Translations under genes and position numbers: made by a program | Assembly: GCF_002213425.1 (NCBI RefSeq) | Contig: NZ_NJGV01000002.1 | Coordinates: 248,001-312,000 of the forward strand | DNA: 64,000 nucleotides | DNA from: Herbaspirillum aquaticum | Lineage (GTDB): Bacteria > Pseudomonadota > Gammaproteobacteria > Burkholderiales > Burkholderiaceae_D | Direction of reading: 5' to 3' | The notes under the pieces: model-generated | Seen by the model: only the letters and a program-made list of their open reading frames with translations | Told to the model about the DNA's origin: nothing | The model's database searches: none | Part shown: positions 30,789 to 39,875 of the stretch, piece after piece | Layout: every line of letters starts with the position of its first letter | How positions within the stretch are numbered: position 1 is the first letter of the stretch

Positions 30789-31431
30789 GTGTGGTGGATA
30801 GTCCGCTGTAATTGCCCAAGCCAGGATAGCGATGCTGGCTGCATCGCACGTGCCACCCTGCGCACGCCGGTCAGCGCTCTGTCAGAATAACGCATGGTTC
30901 ACTAACGCGCAGGACGGCTTTTGGTTTACTGCATTTGCCAGATGGTAGAACTGAATGAAAATTGATATTGCCCGGAAGAAATCAAATGAAGGTTTTGTAT
31001 CGTCAAAGGCGGGCAGGGTACAACGGTTGGAGCGACGGGGTGCATGCGGGCAGGGTGGTATGGAGATGAACGATATTGTCGCAGACTGTCCCGCTGCCGT
31101 GGCAATGCCGCCGAAAAATCCGCCAGGCTGCGCCCGAGATGAAGAGCTTGGCAGATCAGCCATTCGCATCATGCCGGAAAGATCATGCCGATGTGTCATC
31201 GGGTGAAGCCTCAGGTGCACCATTTGACGACCTCTCGCGTTATCGAATGGCTGCCGCAGGATGGGTGGGCAGATCGTGGATTGGCAGCGGGGGACGCTGC
31301 GCTATAATCGCGCGCTGCCCGCTGGCACATCCTTGCAGGCATCAAGACAACAAGACAACAGGTCCGGCGAGACCTGCACCTCCCAAAACAATAGCCAAAC
31401 TGCTCACTTCGGGCCTCAACGCTGCCGTTAC
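30789..31431. other. Divergent regulatory region of the cyanophycin locus
   Basis: A 643-nt stretch between cphA2 (minus) and the ABC transporter gene (plus), AT-richer than its surroundings at about 30900-31010. Short open frames exist on both strands (for example 30955-31206 plus) but have no recognisable product and no good codon bias. A strong promoter faces the transporter gene at 31281-31308. A promoter for the cph genes must also lie here, but I could not identify one by eye. Confidence 0.6.
31281..31308 (+). promoter_or_regulatory. Sigma-70 promoter for the cyanophycin-associated ABC transporter
   Basis: TTGGCA (31281-31286), a 16-nt spacer and a perfect TATAAT (31303-31308), the best promoter match I found in the window. 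Transcription would start near 31315, about 117 nt before the transporter start codon. Confidence 0.75.
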
Positions 31432-33708
31432 ATGACTACTGACTCAATTCCTTCCGCGACCGCCAGCCTGCCCGAGCGCTGGCAAACGGAAACTGCTGCC
31501 CGCCTGGCCCAGGGGGAAACCGTGCTGGCCTGGCTGGAACTGGACCTGGACGCCCAGCTGCACTTCAAGCCCTCACTGGTGCTCGCGACTGACCAGCGTC
31601 TGCTGGCCCTGGCCCCGGACGGCCAGCAATGGCAGGAGTGGGCCTACCGCCCGGACCTGCAACTCAAGCATGTCGACCATGCCGGTGTCGGTACCCTGGA
31701 GCTGTGCGACGGCGCCGGCCGCCTGGCGGCCTGGCGTTACACCCTGGCCCAGAATCCGCAGGCGCTGCGCCTGATCAAGCTCTTCGAGCAGCAGCGCGAT
31801 CTGCTGGCCTCGGGCGTGACGGCCGAGGAAGAGGGCGACGTCTGCCCAACCTGCAAGGCGGTGCTGCCGGAAGGCCAGGAAACCTGTGCCATCTGTCCGG
31901 AAACCAAGGAAGCGCCACCGTCGACCTGGGCGCTGTTCCGCCTGTCGCGCTTCGCCAAGCCCTACAAGGGCTCGCTGCTGCTGGGCTTCCTCCTGACGCT
32001 GGCTTCCACCGCCGCCACGCTGGTGCCGCCCTACATGACCATGCCCCTGATGGACAACGTGCTGATCCCGTTCCAGAACGGCACGCCCATCGATACCCAC
32101 CTGGCCACGCTTTACCTGTCGGGCCTGCTGGGCGCGGCGGTGCTGGCCTGGGGCCTGGGCTGGGCGCGCACCTACATCCTGGCGCTGGTGTCCGAGCGCA
32201 TCGGCGCGGACTTGCGCACGACTACCTATGCGCACCTGCTGCGGCTGTCGCAGGAATATTTCGGCGGCAAGCGTACCGGTGACCTGATGGCGCGCATCGG
32301 CTCGGAAACTGACCGCATCTGCGTGTTCCTGTCGCTGCACCTGCTCGATTTCGCCATTGATGTGCTGATGATCATCATGACGGCCGCCATCCTGATCTCG
32401 ATCAATCCCTGGCTGGCGCTGGTGACCTTGCTGCCGCTGCCGTTCATCGCCTGGATGATTCACGTGGTGCGGGATCGCCTGCGCCACGGTTTCGAGAAGA
32501 TCGACCGCATCTGGTCGGAAGTGACCAATGTGCTGGCCGATACGATTCCCGGCATCCGCGTGGTGAAGGCGTTTGCGCAGGAAAAGCGTGAAGTGGCGCG
32601 ATTCCGTGAAGCCAACCGCCACAACCTGATGGTCAATGACCGGGTCAACAAGATCTGGTCGCTCTTCACGCCCACGGTCACTTTCCTGACCGAGGTAGGC
32701 TTGCTGGTGGTATGGGTGTTCGGTATCTGGCAGGTCTCCAGCAACCAGATCACGGTCGGTGTGCTGACCGCCTTCCTGGCCTACATCAGCCGCTTCTATA
32801 CCCGCCTGGACTCGATGAGCCGCATCGTCTCGGTCACGCAGAAGGCTGCGGCCGGCGCCAAGCGCATCTTCGACATCCTGGACCATGTCTCCAGCGTGCC
32901 GGAGCCGGCCAATCCGGTGCACCTGGAAAACGTCAAGGGTGCCATCGAAGTGCGCAACATCGGTTTCCGCTACGGCAACCGCGCGGTGATCCGCAACATG
33001 AGCCTGTCCATTGCGCCGGGCGAGATGATCGGCCTGGTCGGCCACAGCGGTTCGGGCAAGTCCACCATGGTGAACCTGATCTGCCGCTTCTACGATGTCT
33101 CCGAAGGGGCGATCCGCATCGATGGCGTGGACATCCGCTCGCTGCCGATTTCCGAATACCGCCGCAACATCGGCCTGGTGCTGCAGGAACCCTTCCTGTT
33201 CTTCGGCACCATTGCCGAGAACATCGCCTACGGCAAGCCGGAAGCCACCCGCGAGGAAATCATCGCGGCGGCCCGTGCCGCCCACGCGCATGAATTCATC
33301 CTGCGCCTGCCGCAGGGATATGACTCGCTGGTGGGCGAGCGCGGACAGGCGTTGTCAGGCGGTGAACGCCAGCGCATCTCGATTGCGCGCGCGCTGCTGA
33401 TCGACCCGCGCATCCTGATCCTGGACGAGGCGACTTCCTCGGTCGATACCACCACCGAAAAGGAAATCCAGAAGGCGCTGGACAACTTGGTCCAGGGCCG
33501 TACCACGATTGCCATCGCCCACCGCCTGTCGACCCTGCGCAAGGCCGATCGCCTGGTGGTGCTGGATCGCGGGCAGGTGGTCGAGGTCGGCAACCACGAA
33601 GAACTGATGGCCCGTGAAGGGCATTACTACAAGCTCTACCAGGCCCAGGCGCGCAATCCTGATGGGGATGCCGAGGTGTCGGTGAGCGAAGAAGAGAAGG
33701 GCGAATAA
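31432..33708 (+). CDS. Cyanophycin-associated ABC exporter with N-terminal domain and zinc ribbon
   Basis: A 758-residue half-transporter of the MsbA/exporter type. Residues 1-130 form a soluble domain resembling a bacterial PH/GRAM-type fold (VLATDQRLLAL). Then comes a C4 ribbon: C138, C141, C152, C155 (CPTC...CAIC). A six-helix membrane domain follows (about 185-480), then an ATPase with Walker A GHSGSGKST (537-545), signature LSGGERQRISIARAL and Walker B ILILDEATSSVD. I recall orthologues being named cyanophycin metabolism-associated ABC transporter. The frame extends 57 codons upstream through the promoter, so the ATG at 31432 was chosen. The DUF1854 gene starts 3 nt after its stop. The substrate is unknown. 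Confidence 0.88.
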   Translation: MTTDSIPSATASLPERWQTETAARLAQGETVLAWLELDLDAQLHFKPSLVLATDQRLLALAPDGQQWQEWAYRPDLQLKHVDHAGVGTLELCDGAGRLAAWRYTLAQNPQALRLIKLFEQQRDLLASGVTAEEEGDVCPTCKAVLPEGQETCAICPETKEAPPSTWALFRLSRFAKPYKGSLLLGFLLTLASTAATLVPPYMTMPLMDNVLIPFQNGTPIDTHLATLYLSGLLGAAVLAWGLGWARTYILALVSERIGADLRTTTYAHLLRLSQEYFGGKRTGDLMARIGSETDRICVFLSLHLLDFAIDVLMIIMTAAILISINPWLALVTLLPLPFIAWMIHVVRDRLRHGFEKIDRIWSEVTNVLADTIPGIRVVKAFAQEKREVARFREANRHNLMVNDRVNKIWSLFTPTVTFLTEVGLLVVWVFGIWQVSSNQITVGVLTAFLAYISRFYTRLDSMSRIVSVTQKAAAGAKRIFDILDHVSSVPEPANPVHLENVKGAIEVRNIGFRYGNRAVIRNMSLSIAPGEMIGLVGHSGSGKSTMVNLICRFYDVSEGAIRIDGVDIRSLPISEYRRNIGLVLQEPFLFFGTIAENIAYGKPEATREEIIAAARAAHAHEFILRLPQGYDSLVGERGQALSGGERQRISIARALLIDPRILILDEATSSVDTTTEKEIQKALDNLVQGRTTIAIAHRLSTLRKADRLVVLDRGQVVEVGNHEELMAREGHYYKLYQAQARNPDGDAEVSVSEEEKGE

Positions 33709-33711
33709 GCC

Positions 33712-34197
33712 ATGAGCACCACGATCAATTCTGCCCAAACCTTCACCCTGGAGCGCAACGCTTTTGGACGCCTGGTGTTGACCGATGCCCAGGGCGGGCT
33801 GCATGAGCACGTGATTCCGGTGCGTGCATTTCCGATCACCTCGCCTGAACGCGGCCTGTCCCTGGTCAGCAGCGACGGTCACGAACTGGCCTGGATCGAT
33901 ACCCTGGATGAAGTGGATGCGCCGACGCGCCGCCTGATCGAGGAAGAGCTGGCCAGCCGCGAGTTCATGCCGGAGATCCAGCGCATCGTCAGCGTGTCGA
34001 CCTTCGCCACGCCCAGCGACTGGACCGTGCAGACCACGCGCGGCACCACCACCTTTACGCTCAAGGGCGAGGAAGATATCCGCCGCCTGGCCGCACCGGC
34101 GCTGCTGATCGCCGACAGCCACGGCATCCAGTTCCTGATCCGCGACCAGAAGGCGCTGGACAAGCACAGCCGCAAGATCCTGGATCGTTTCCTCTGA
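33712..34197 (+). CDS. DUF1854 protein, partner of the cyanophycin-associated ABC transporter
   Basis: A 161-residue cytoplasmic protein without signal peptide or membrane segment. Sequence features that fit DUF1854 are LHEHVIPVRAFPITSPERGLSL-type text near the start (positions 33805-33860), LAWIDTLDEVD, and the end ADSHGIQFLIRDQKALD. The family is small, has no known activity, and occurs beside this type of ABC transporter and cphA genes. It begins 3 nt after the transporter stop, so the two are surely co-expressed. It may be a regulatory or accessory subunit of the transporter; this is inferred from context only. Confidence 0.85.
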   Translation: MSTTINSAQTFTLERNAFGRLVLTDAQGGLHEHVIPVRAFPITSPERGLSLVSSDGHELAWIDTLDEVDAPTRRLIEEELASREFMPEIQRIVSVSTFATPSDWTVQTTRGTTTFTLKGEEDIRRLAAPALLIADSHGIQFLIRDQKALDKHSRKILDRFL

Positions 34198-34221
34198 TCC
34201 TTTTTGCCTGCCGCAAAGGAG

Positions 34222-34254
34222 AACGGCCCTGATGGTGAATCAGGGCCGTTTTTC
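34222..34254. terminator. Rho-independent terminator after the DUF1854 gene
   Basis: A perfect 12-bp stem AACGGCCCTGAT/ATCAGGGCCGTT with a 5-nt loop is followed by a T-run. It also lies before the 3' end of the convergent pseudouridine synthase gene. Confidence 0.88.
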
Positions 34255-34276
34255 ATTTTCATTCAGTGGATCGCGT

Positions 34277-35023
34277 TCAGAACTTCTCGTCCGGTCGCAG
34301 ATAACGCCACTGGCCCGTGGGCAGCTCGCCCAGCTTCACCCCACCGATACGCACGCGCTTCAAGCCGATCACCTTCAGTCCGACCATGTCGCACATGCGG
34401 CGGATCTGGCGCTTCTTGCCTTCGCGCAGGGTAAAGCGCAGCTGATCCTCGTTCTGCCATACCACTTTGGCCGGACGCAGCGGCTTGCCGTCCATGATCA
34501 GGCCGTGGTTCAGGCGCTTGAGGTCCGATTCGGGCAGCTTGCCGGGACGGGTGTATTGCACGCGCACCAGGTATTCCTTGTCGACCGCCGAATCCTCGCC
34601 GATCAGCTGCTTGGCAATGCGGCCATCCTGGGTCAGCACCAGCAGGCCCACCGAATCGATGTCCAGCCGTCCGGCCGGTACCAGGCTCTTCAACTGGCGC
34701 GGGTGGAAGCGCATCTCGGTCTGGTCTTCGGCCCAGCGCGACTGTTCGTTGACCAGCACCATGGCCGGCTTGTAGCCATCCTCGGCCTGGCCGCTGACGT
34801 AGCCCATGGGCTTGTTGATCAGGATGGTCACGCGCTGGGCCTGCTCGGCGCTGGCCTGGCGTTCCACGGTCACCTTCTGGTGCGGCAGCACCTTGCTGCC
34901 CAGCACCGACACCACCTGGCCATCCACGCGCACCCAGCCCTTTTCTATCCATTCGTCGGCTTCGCGGCGCGAGCACAGGCCGAGTTCGGACATGCGTTTG
35001 GAAAGTCGTACAGGTTCAGTCAT
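34277..35023 (-). CDS. RluB/RluE/RluF-family pseudouridine synthase
   Basis: Converts specific uridines of RNA, most likely 23S rRNA, to pseudouridine. The 248-residue protein has an N-terminal S4 RNA-binding domain (LSKRMSELGLCSRREADEWI) and the catalytic domain with the active aspartate in AGRLDIDSVGLL, then KEYLVRV and the family end LREGKKRQIRRMCDMVGL. It most resembles RluF, which modifies U2604 of 23S rRNA and also tRNA-Tyr, but RluB or RluE assignments cannot be excluded. The gene is monocistronic, convergent with the DUF1854 gene. Confidence 0.88.
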   Translation of the reverse strand: MTEPVRLSKRMSELGLCSRREADEWIEKGWVRVDGQVVSVLGSKVLPHQKVTVERQASAEQAQRVTILINKPMGYVSGQAEDGYKPAMVLVNEQSRWAEDQTEMRFHPRQLKSLVPAGRLDIDSVGLLVLTQDGRIAKQLIGEDSAVDKEYLVRVQYTRPGKLPESDLKRLNHGLIMDGKPLRPAKVVWQNEDQLRFTLREGKKRQIRRMCDMVGLKVIGLKRVRIGGVKLGELPTGQWRYLRPDEKF

Positions 35024-35134
35024 GGGGATTGCCTTGCGAAAAACGGAGGGCCGGCCAGCGGCGAGGGTGAGATTGTACGGCCAGCCGCGCCGCCGCGCCA
35101 GACTTGGGCGACAGCGCGGACAAGGTGAGGCGGG

Positions 35135-37687
35135 TCAGATGCGCAGGGTCTGCAGCAGTTCGGTTTCCAGCATGATCTGGTTGCGCGGCTGGGACAGGCC
35201 GGGACCGTCGATGAGGAACACGTCTTCCACGCGCTCGCCCAGGGTCATGACCTTGGCCGTATGCAGGTTGATGCGGTACTTGGCCAGCACGTTGGAGATC
35301 GAATACAGCAACCCGGCGCGGTCATTGGCCGAGACCGACAGCAGGTAGTACTGGCCGCGCTCATCGGGGCGCAGGTCCACCGAGGGATTGACCGGGAAGG
35401 TGCGCGACAGGCGCGACAGGCGGGCCTTGGAAGGCGCCGGCAGCGGAGCGTCGGACTGCAGCAGGGCGCCCAGTTCGTGTTCGATCAGGTTGATGATGTC
35501 GCGGTAGTTCTTGGCGAAGACCGGGGCATTGATCAGGAAGGCGTCCAGCGCGTAATCGTTGCGGGTCGTGTGGATCTTGGCGTCGAAGATGCTGAAGCTC
35601 TTTTCGTCGAAGTAGCTGCAGATGCGCGCAAACAGGTCAGGGCGGTCGGGCGTGTAGACCGCCACCTGAACGCCTTCGCCAATCGGTGCCAGGCGGCAGC
35701 GCACCAGCGGAACCCCGGTGTCGACCTTGTCGTAGAAGCAGCGCGTCTGCCAGGCGATGTCGGAGGCGTCGTGACGCAGGAAGTAGGCCACGTCGAGCTG
35801 CTTCCACAGCGCCTCGTGGGCGTCGGCCGGCAGGCCGTACAGGCGCAGGGTCTTGATGGCTTCCTGCTGGGTGTTCTTCAGTTCGCGGTCGGCCGAGGGT
35901 GCCTCGCCGCCCAGCACGCGCAGGGTCATGCGGTACAGGTCTTCCAGCAGCTTGCCCTTCCAGGCGTTCCAGACCTTGGGGCTGGTGCCGCGGATATCGG
36001 CCACCGTCAGCAGGTAGAGCGCGGTCAGGTGGCGCTCGTCCTTGACCAACTGCGCGAAGGCGGTGATGACATCGGGGTCCGACATGTCCTGCTTCTGCGC
36101 CACGTGCGACATGGCCAGATGCTGCTCCACCAGGAACACGATCAGCTCGGTATTGTCCGGCGAGATGCCATGCTGCTCGCAGAAGGCCCGCGCGTCGGCC
36201 ATGCCCAGCTTGGAGTGGTCGCCGCCACGGCCCTTGGCGATGTCGTGGAACAGGGCCGCGATGTAGAGCACCCAGGGCTGGCCAAAGTTGGCCATGAGCT
36301 GGCTGCAGAAGGGATATTCATGCGCATGTTCGCTCATCGTGAAGCGGCGCACATTGCGCACCACCATCAGGATGTGCTGGTCCACCGTGTAGACGTGGAA
36401 CAGGTCATGCTGCATTTGGCCGACGATCTGGCGGAAGTTCGGCAGGTAGCGTCCCAGCACGCTGGTGCTGTTCATCCCGCGCAGGGCGTGGGTGATACCG
36501 CGCTTGCTCTGGATGATCTGCATGAACAGGCGGTGATTTTCCGGATTGGCACGGAAGGCATTGTCGATCTTGAAACGCGCATGCCATAGCGCCCGCAGGG
36601 TACGTGCCGACATATCCTTCAGTTCCGGATGCTCGGAAAGCACCAGGAAGACTTCCAGCATGGCCGAAGGCGTCTCCTCGAAGACCTTGTCATGGGCGAT
36701 GTCGACGAAGCCGTTGACTTCGTTGAAGCGCTCGTTGAGCGGACGCGGTACAGCCTGCTGCGGGAACAGGTGCGCTTCGATGTTCTGCAGCAGGATGGTG
36801 TTGAGCTGCGTGACTGCCTTGGCTGCCCAGTAATAGCGCTGCATCAGGTATTCGCTGGCGCGGCGGGTATCGGTGGTCTTGAAGCCGAAGGTCTCGGCGA
36901 TCTGGGTCTGGATGTCGAAGACCAGCCGGTCTTCGCGGCGGTCGGTGAGGATGTGCAGGCGGATGCGGATGTCCTTGAAGGCGCGTTCCTTCTGGCGCAA
37001 CTGGCGCGCCTCGGTGGAGGTCAGCATGCCGTGTTCGGCCAGCTCGCCCCAGGAGTTGCCCAGGCCCGCCGCCTTGGCCACCCACAGGATCACCTGCAGG
37101 TCGCGCAGGCCGCCGGGGCTTTCCTTGCAGTTGGGTTCGAGGCTGTAGGGCGTGTCTTCATATTTGATGTGGCGCTGGCGCATTTCCAGGGTCTTGGCCT
37201 GGAAGAAGGCCAGCGGGTCCAGCGCCGCATGGTAGCGCTCCTGCAATTTCTTGAAGAGCGCGCGGTTGCCGGTCACCAGGCGGGCTTCCAGGAGGCTGGT
37301 CTGCACCGTGATGTCGGCGGCGGATTCATCCAGGCACTCGTCGATGGTGCGGATGCTGTGGCCGATTTCCAGTCCGATGTCCCAGAACAGCTGCACCAGG
37401 GATTCCAGCTTTTCCTTCTTGGCCGCATCCGGGGCCTGGTCCAGCAGGATCAGCACGTCCACATCCGAGTGCGGGAACAGCTCGCCGCGGCCATATCCAC
37501 CCACGGCCACCAGGGCGGCATTGCCGGACATGCCCAGTTCTTCCCAGGCAGTAGTGAGGGCTTCGTCCACGTTGCGGCGCAACTGGGCCAGCAACTGCTC
37601 GGTCTTGTGGTTGGACTGGAACACCTCGATGGCTTGCTGGCGCGCGGCCTTGAGCTGTTTCTTGAGCGTGATGGCGAGTGTGGGCAT
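35135..37687 (-). CDS. glnD: PII uridylyltransferase/uridylyl-removing enzyme
   Basis: The nitrogen sensor that adds UMP to PII proteins (GlnB/GlnK) under nitrogen limitation and removes it when glutamine is high. The 850-residue protein has the nucleotidyltransferase motif [19 protein letters not shown], a GlnD helical domain, an HD hydrolase domain ([17 protein letters not shown]) and two C-terminal ACT domains. A TTG start at 37699 is possible; the ATG at 37687 is preferred. It is 145 nt downstream of map on the same strand. Its neighbourhood to a cyanophycin locus may be coincidence, although both concern nitrogen. Confidence 0.96.
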   Translation of the reverse strand: MPTLAITLKKQLKAARQQAIEVFQSNHKTEQLLAQLRRNVDEALTTAWEELGMSGNAALVAVGGYGRGELFPHSDVDVLILLDQAPDAAKKEKLESLVQLFWDIGLEIGHSIRTIDECLDESAADITVQTSLLEARLVTGNRALFKKLQERYHAALDPLAFFQAKTLEMRQRHIKYEDTPYSLEPNCKESPGGLRDLQVILWVAKAAGLGNSWGELAEHGMLTSTEARQLRQKERAFKDIRIRLHILTDRREDRLVFDIQTQIAETFGFKTTDTRRASEYLMQRYYWAAKAVTQLNTILLQNIEAHLFPQQAVPRPLNERFNEVNGFVDIAHDKVFEETPSAMLEVFLVLSEHPELKDMSARTLRALWHARFKIDNAFRANPENHRLFMQIIQSKRGITHALRGMNSTSVLGRYLPNFRQIVGQMQHDLFHVYTVDQHILMVVRNVRRFTMSEHAHEYPFCSQLMANFGQPWVLYIAALFHDIAKGRGGDHSKLGMADARAFCEQHGISPDNTELIVFLVEQHLAMSHVAQKQDMSDPDVITAFAQLVKDERHLTALYLLTVADIRGTSPKVWNAWKGKLLEDLYRMTLRVLGGEAPSADRELKNTQQEAIKTLRLYGLPADAHEALWKQLDVAYFLRHDASDIAWQTRCFYDKVDTGVPLVRCRLAPIGEGVQVAVYTPDRPDLFARICSYFDEKSFSIFDAKIHTTRNDYALDAFLINAPVFAKNYRDIINLIEHELGALLQSDAPLPAPSKARLSRLSRTFPVNPSVDLRPDERGQYYLLSVSANDRAGLLYSISNVLAKYRINLHTAKVMTLGERVEDVFLIDGPGLSQPRNQIMLETELLQTLRI

Positions 37688-37737
37688 CGTGGTAGGCAAT
37701 CAGGGCAAGCAGGGCGGCGGGGCGGCGCCTATATGAA

Positions 37738-37763
37738 CAAAGCCGCATCCCCATGCGGCTTTG
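37738..37763. repeat. Hairpin between map and glnD
   Basis: A perfect 11-bp inverted repeat CAAAGCCGCAT/ATGCGGCTTTG with a CCCC loop lies between the two minus-strand genes. No T-run follows on either strand, so it is a stem of unknown role, perhaps a weak terminator. Confidence 0.5.
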
Positions 37764-37832
37764 CGCCCCAAGCAGGTTTCGTGCCGGAAACTGTGTGCAG
37801 GCGGGATGGGCACATGGTTCCGGCGGCCAGGA

Positions 37833-38657
37833 TCACGCCGGGGAGGCGACCTGGTTCTGGATGAAGGCCGGCGGTGCCGGCATGCCGGGCGAGACCGTCA
37901 GCACTTCGAAGCCGGTCTCGGTCACCAGCACGGTGTGTTCCCATTGGGCCGAGAGGCTGCGGTCCTTGGTCTTGATGGTCCAGCCATCGCCCATTTCGCG
38001 GATTTCGCGGCGGCCGGCGTTGATCATCGGTTCCACCGTGAAGATCATGCCGGCTTCCAGCTTCTCCAGCGTGCCGGGGCGGCCGTAGTGCAGGACCTGC
38101 GGTTCTTCATGGAAGACCTTGCCGATGCCGTGGCCGCAGAACTCGCGCACCACGCTGTAACCGGCCTTTTCGGCGTGCTGCTGGATGACGTGGCCGATAT
38201 CGCCCAGGTGTGCGCCCGGCTTGATCTTGGAGATGCCCAGCCACATGCATTCGTAAGTGATCTCGGTCAGGCGGCGCGCCAGGATGGACGGTTCGCCCAG
38301 GAAGAACATGCGGCTGGTGTCGCCGTGGTAGCCATTCTTGATGATGGTGACGTCGATGTTGAGGACGTCGCCGTTCTTCATCACCTTGTCGCCGGGGATG
38401 CCGTGGCAGATCACGTCGTTGAGGGAGGTGCAGATGGCCTTGGGGTAGGGCGTGTAACCCGGCGGGCAGTAGTTCAGCGGGGCCGGGATGCTGCCTTGTA
38501 CGTTGGTCATGTACTCGTGGCAGAGGCGGTCGATCTCGCCGGTGCTTACGCCCGGTTTCACGAAGGGGGTGATGTAGTCCAGCACCTCGGCGGCCAGGCG
38601 GCCGGCCACGCGCATGCCTTCGATGTCTTCGGCGGTCTTGATGGTGATGTTGCCCAT
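37833..38657 (-). CDS. map: Methionine aminopeptidase, type I
   Basis: Removes the N-terminal methionine of new proteins. The 274-residue protein has the metal ligands in their usual settings: NIDVTIIKNGYHGDTSRMF (two Asp), GHGIGKVFHEEP (His), FTVEPMIN (Glu) and QWEHTVLV (Glu). The start at 38657 (MGNITIKTAED) fits the family; a TTG four codons upstream opens the frame further. The gene is divergent from rpsB, as in E. coli and many proteobacteria. Confidence 0.96.
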   Translation of the reverse strand: MGNITIKTAEDIEGMRVAGRLAAEVLDYITPFVKPGVSTGEIDRLCHEYMTNVQGSIPAPLNYCPPGYTPYPKAICTSLNDVICHGIPGDKVMKNGDVLNIDVTIIKNGYHGDTSRMFFLGEPSILARRLTEITYECMWLGISKIKPGAHLGDIGHVIQQHAEKAGYSVVREFCGHGIGKVFHEEPQVLHYGRPGTLEKLEAGMIFTVEPMINAGRREIREMGDGWTIKTKDRSLSAQWEHTVLVTETGFEVLTVSPGMPAPPAFIQNQVASPA

Positions 38658-38786
38658 GATGAATCGCAATTCGCTAGAAAATCGTCAAGACGGGATTATA
38701 GACGACAGGGGTGGTTTCTGTTTTGCCCGCTCCGGGCGGGATGGCGCGGAGCGGTAATGGCTGTCCAGTCCGGTTTGATGTGCTAC

Positions 38787-38815
38787 TTGAACAAAAGTGT
38801 AGGGTCGAGTAGAAT
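38787..38815 (+). promoter_or_regulatory. Sigma-70 promoter for rpsB-tsf
   Basis: TTGAAC (38787-38792), a 17-nt spacer and TAGAAT (38810-38815), with GC-rich sequence at the expected start near 38822. The leader to the rpsB start would be about 177 nt. It includes an AT-rich block at 38890-38915 and a hairpin before the ribosome-binding site. Confidence 0.65.
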
Positions 38816-38942
38816 GCCGGGCTGATCTGAAAACCACAGATTGGTTGTCGAATGCGGTGTGCGGAATGATTCTTCATGTCTGTTTGGCAATAAGTGTTGT
38901 AATTTATTTTTTGAAACGCGAATCCGTTCGCTAAAAGGGTGT

Positions 38943-38959
38943 CCGGCTGCATGAGCCGG
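38943..38959 (+). promoter_or_regulatory. Leader hairpin upstream of rpsB
   Basis: CCGGCT and AGCCGG form a 6-bp stem with a GCATG loop, about 30 nt before the GGAG of rpsB. In E. coli a structured leader allows S2 to repress its own operon; this stem could serve the same purpose, but the similarity is only positional. Confidence 0.4.
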
Positions 38960-38998
38960 ATGACCGAGCGGATTCCAGACCTAACCCTGGAGAAATTC

Positions 38999-39739
38999 AT
39001 GTCCGTTACCATGCGCGAAATGCTGGAAGCCGGTGTCCACTTCGGTCACCAAACCCGCTTCTGGAACCCCAAGATGGCCCCCTTCATTTTCGGCCATCGC
39101 AACAAGATTCACATCGTCAATCTGGAAAAGACCCTGGGCATGTACCAGGAAGCCGTCAAGTACGTGCGCCAGCTGTCGGCCAACCGCGGCACCATCCTGT
39201 TCGTCGGTACCAAGCGTCAAGCCCGCGAAATCCTGGCCACCGAAGCGCAGCGCGCTGGCGTGCCCTACGTTGACCAGCGCTGGCTGGGCGGCATGCTGAC
39301 CAACTTCAAGACCATCAAGACCTCCATCAAGCGCCTGAAGGACATGGAAGCTGCCCTGGAAGACGGTTCGGTCGAGAAGCTGTCCAAGAAGGAAGCCCTG
39401 CTGTTCAGCCGCGAGCAAGAAAAGCTGCAGAAGGCCATCGGCGGCATCAAGGACATGGGCGGCATTCCTGACGCCATCTTCGTCATCGACGTCGGCTACC
39501 ACAAGGGCGCCATCACCGAAGCTGCCAAGCTGGGCATCCCGGTCATCGGCGTGGTCGATACCAACCACTCGCCCGAAGGCGTCACCTACGTGATCCCGGG
39601 TAACGACGACTCCGCCAAGGCGATCGCACTGTACGCTCGCGGCATGGCTGACGCCGTGCTGGAAGGCCGCGCTAACGCCGTCAACGACGTCGTTGAAGCA
39701 GTCAAGGGCGATGAATTCGTCGAGGTCGAGCAGGCTTGA
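38999..39739 (+). CDS. rpsB: Ribosomal protein S2
   Basis: A protein of the small ribosomal subunit, bound near S1. The 246-residue sequence is typical: [22 protein letters not shown]-type start (positions 39011-39075), [24 protein letters not shown], and [16 protein letters not shown]. The ATG at 38999 follows GGAGAAATTC. It is the first gene of the long plus-strand translation and envelope cluster and is separated from tsf by an attenuator-like hairpin. Confidence 0.98.
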   Translation: MSVTMREMLEAGVHFGHQTRFWNPKMAPFIFGHRNKIHIVNLEKTLGMYQEAVKYVRQLSANRGTILFVGTKRQAREILATEAQRAGVPYVDQRWLGGMLTNFKTIKTSIKRLKDMEAALEDGSVEKLSKKEALLFSREQEKLQKAIGGIKDMGGIPDAIFVIDVGYHKGAITEAAKLGIPVIGVVDTNHSPEGVTYVIPGNDDSAKAIALYARGMADAVLEGRANAVNDVVEAVKGDEFVEVEQA

Positions 39740-39767
39740 TTCTGCTCTTCCGGTAGTACGGTAGTCC

Positions 39768-39812
39768 AAAAAGGGGTGACAGCGGGTAGTGACGCAGTGG
39801 CCCCTTTTTTTT
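39768..39812 (+). terminator. Attenuator between rpsB and tsf
   Basis: AAAAAGGGG (39768-39776) can pair with CCCCTTTTT (39801-39809), closing a 24-nt loop region, and the stem ends in eight T residues. It lies between rpsB and tsf, where partial termination is known in E. coli. Confidence 0.65.
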
Positions 39813-39875
39813 GATTCAATTTTCGAGTTTCAGGCATGCCGCATGCGCGGGATGCCTCCAAGTCAGGAGAAAAGT

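Noticed and set aside
30955-31206. 83-codon plus-strand frame in the cyanophycin control region (also a 113-codon minus-strand frame at 30882-31223)
   Set aside because: No recognisable product, no good ribosome-binding site, and the two frames overlap each other on opposite strands. Codon use does not match neighbours.
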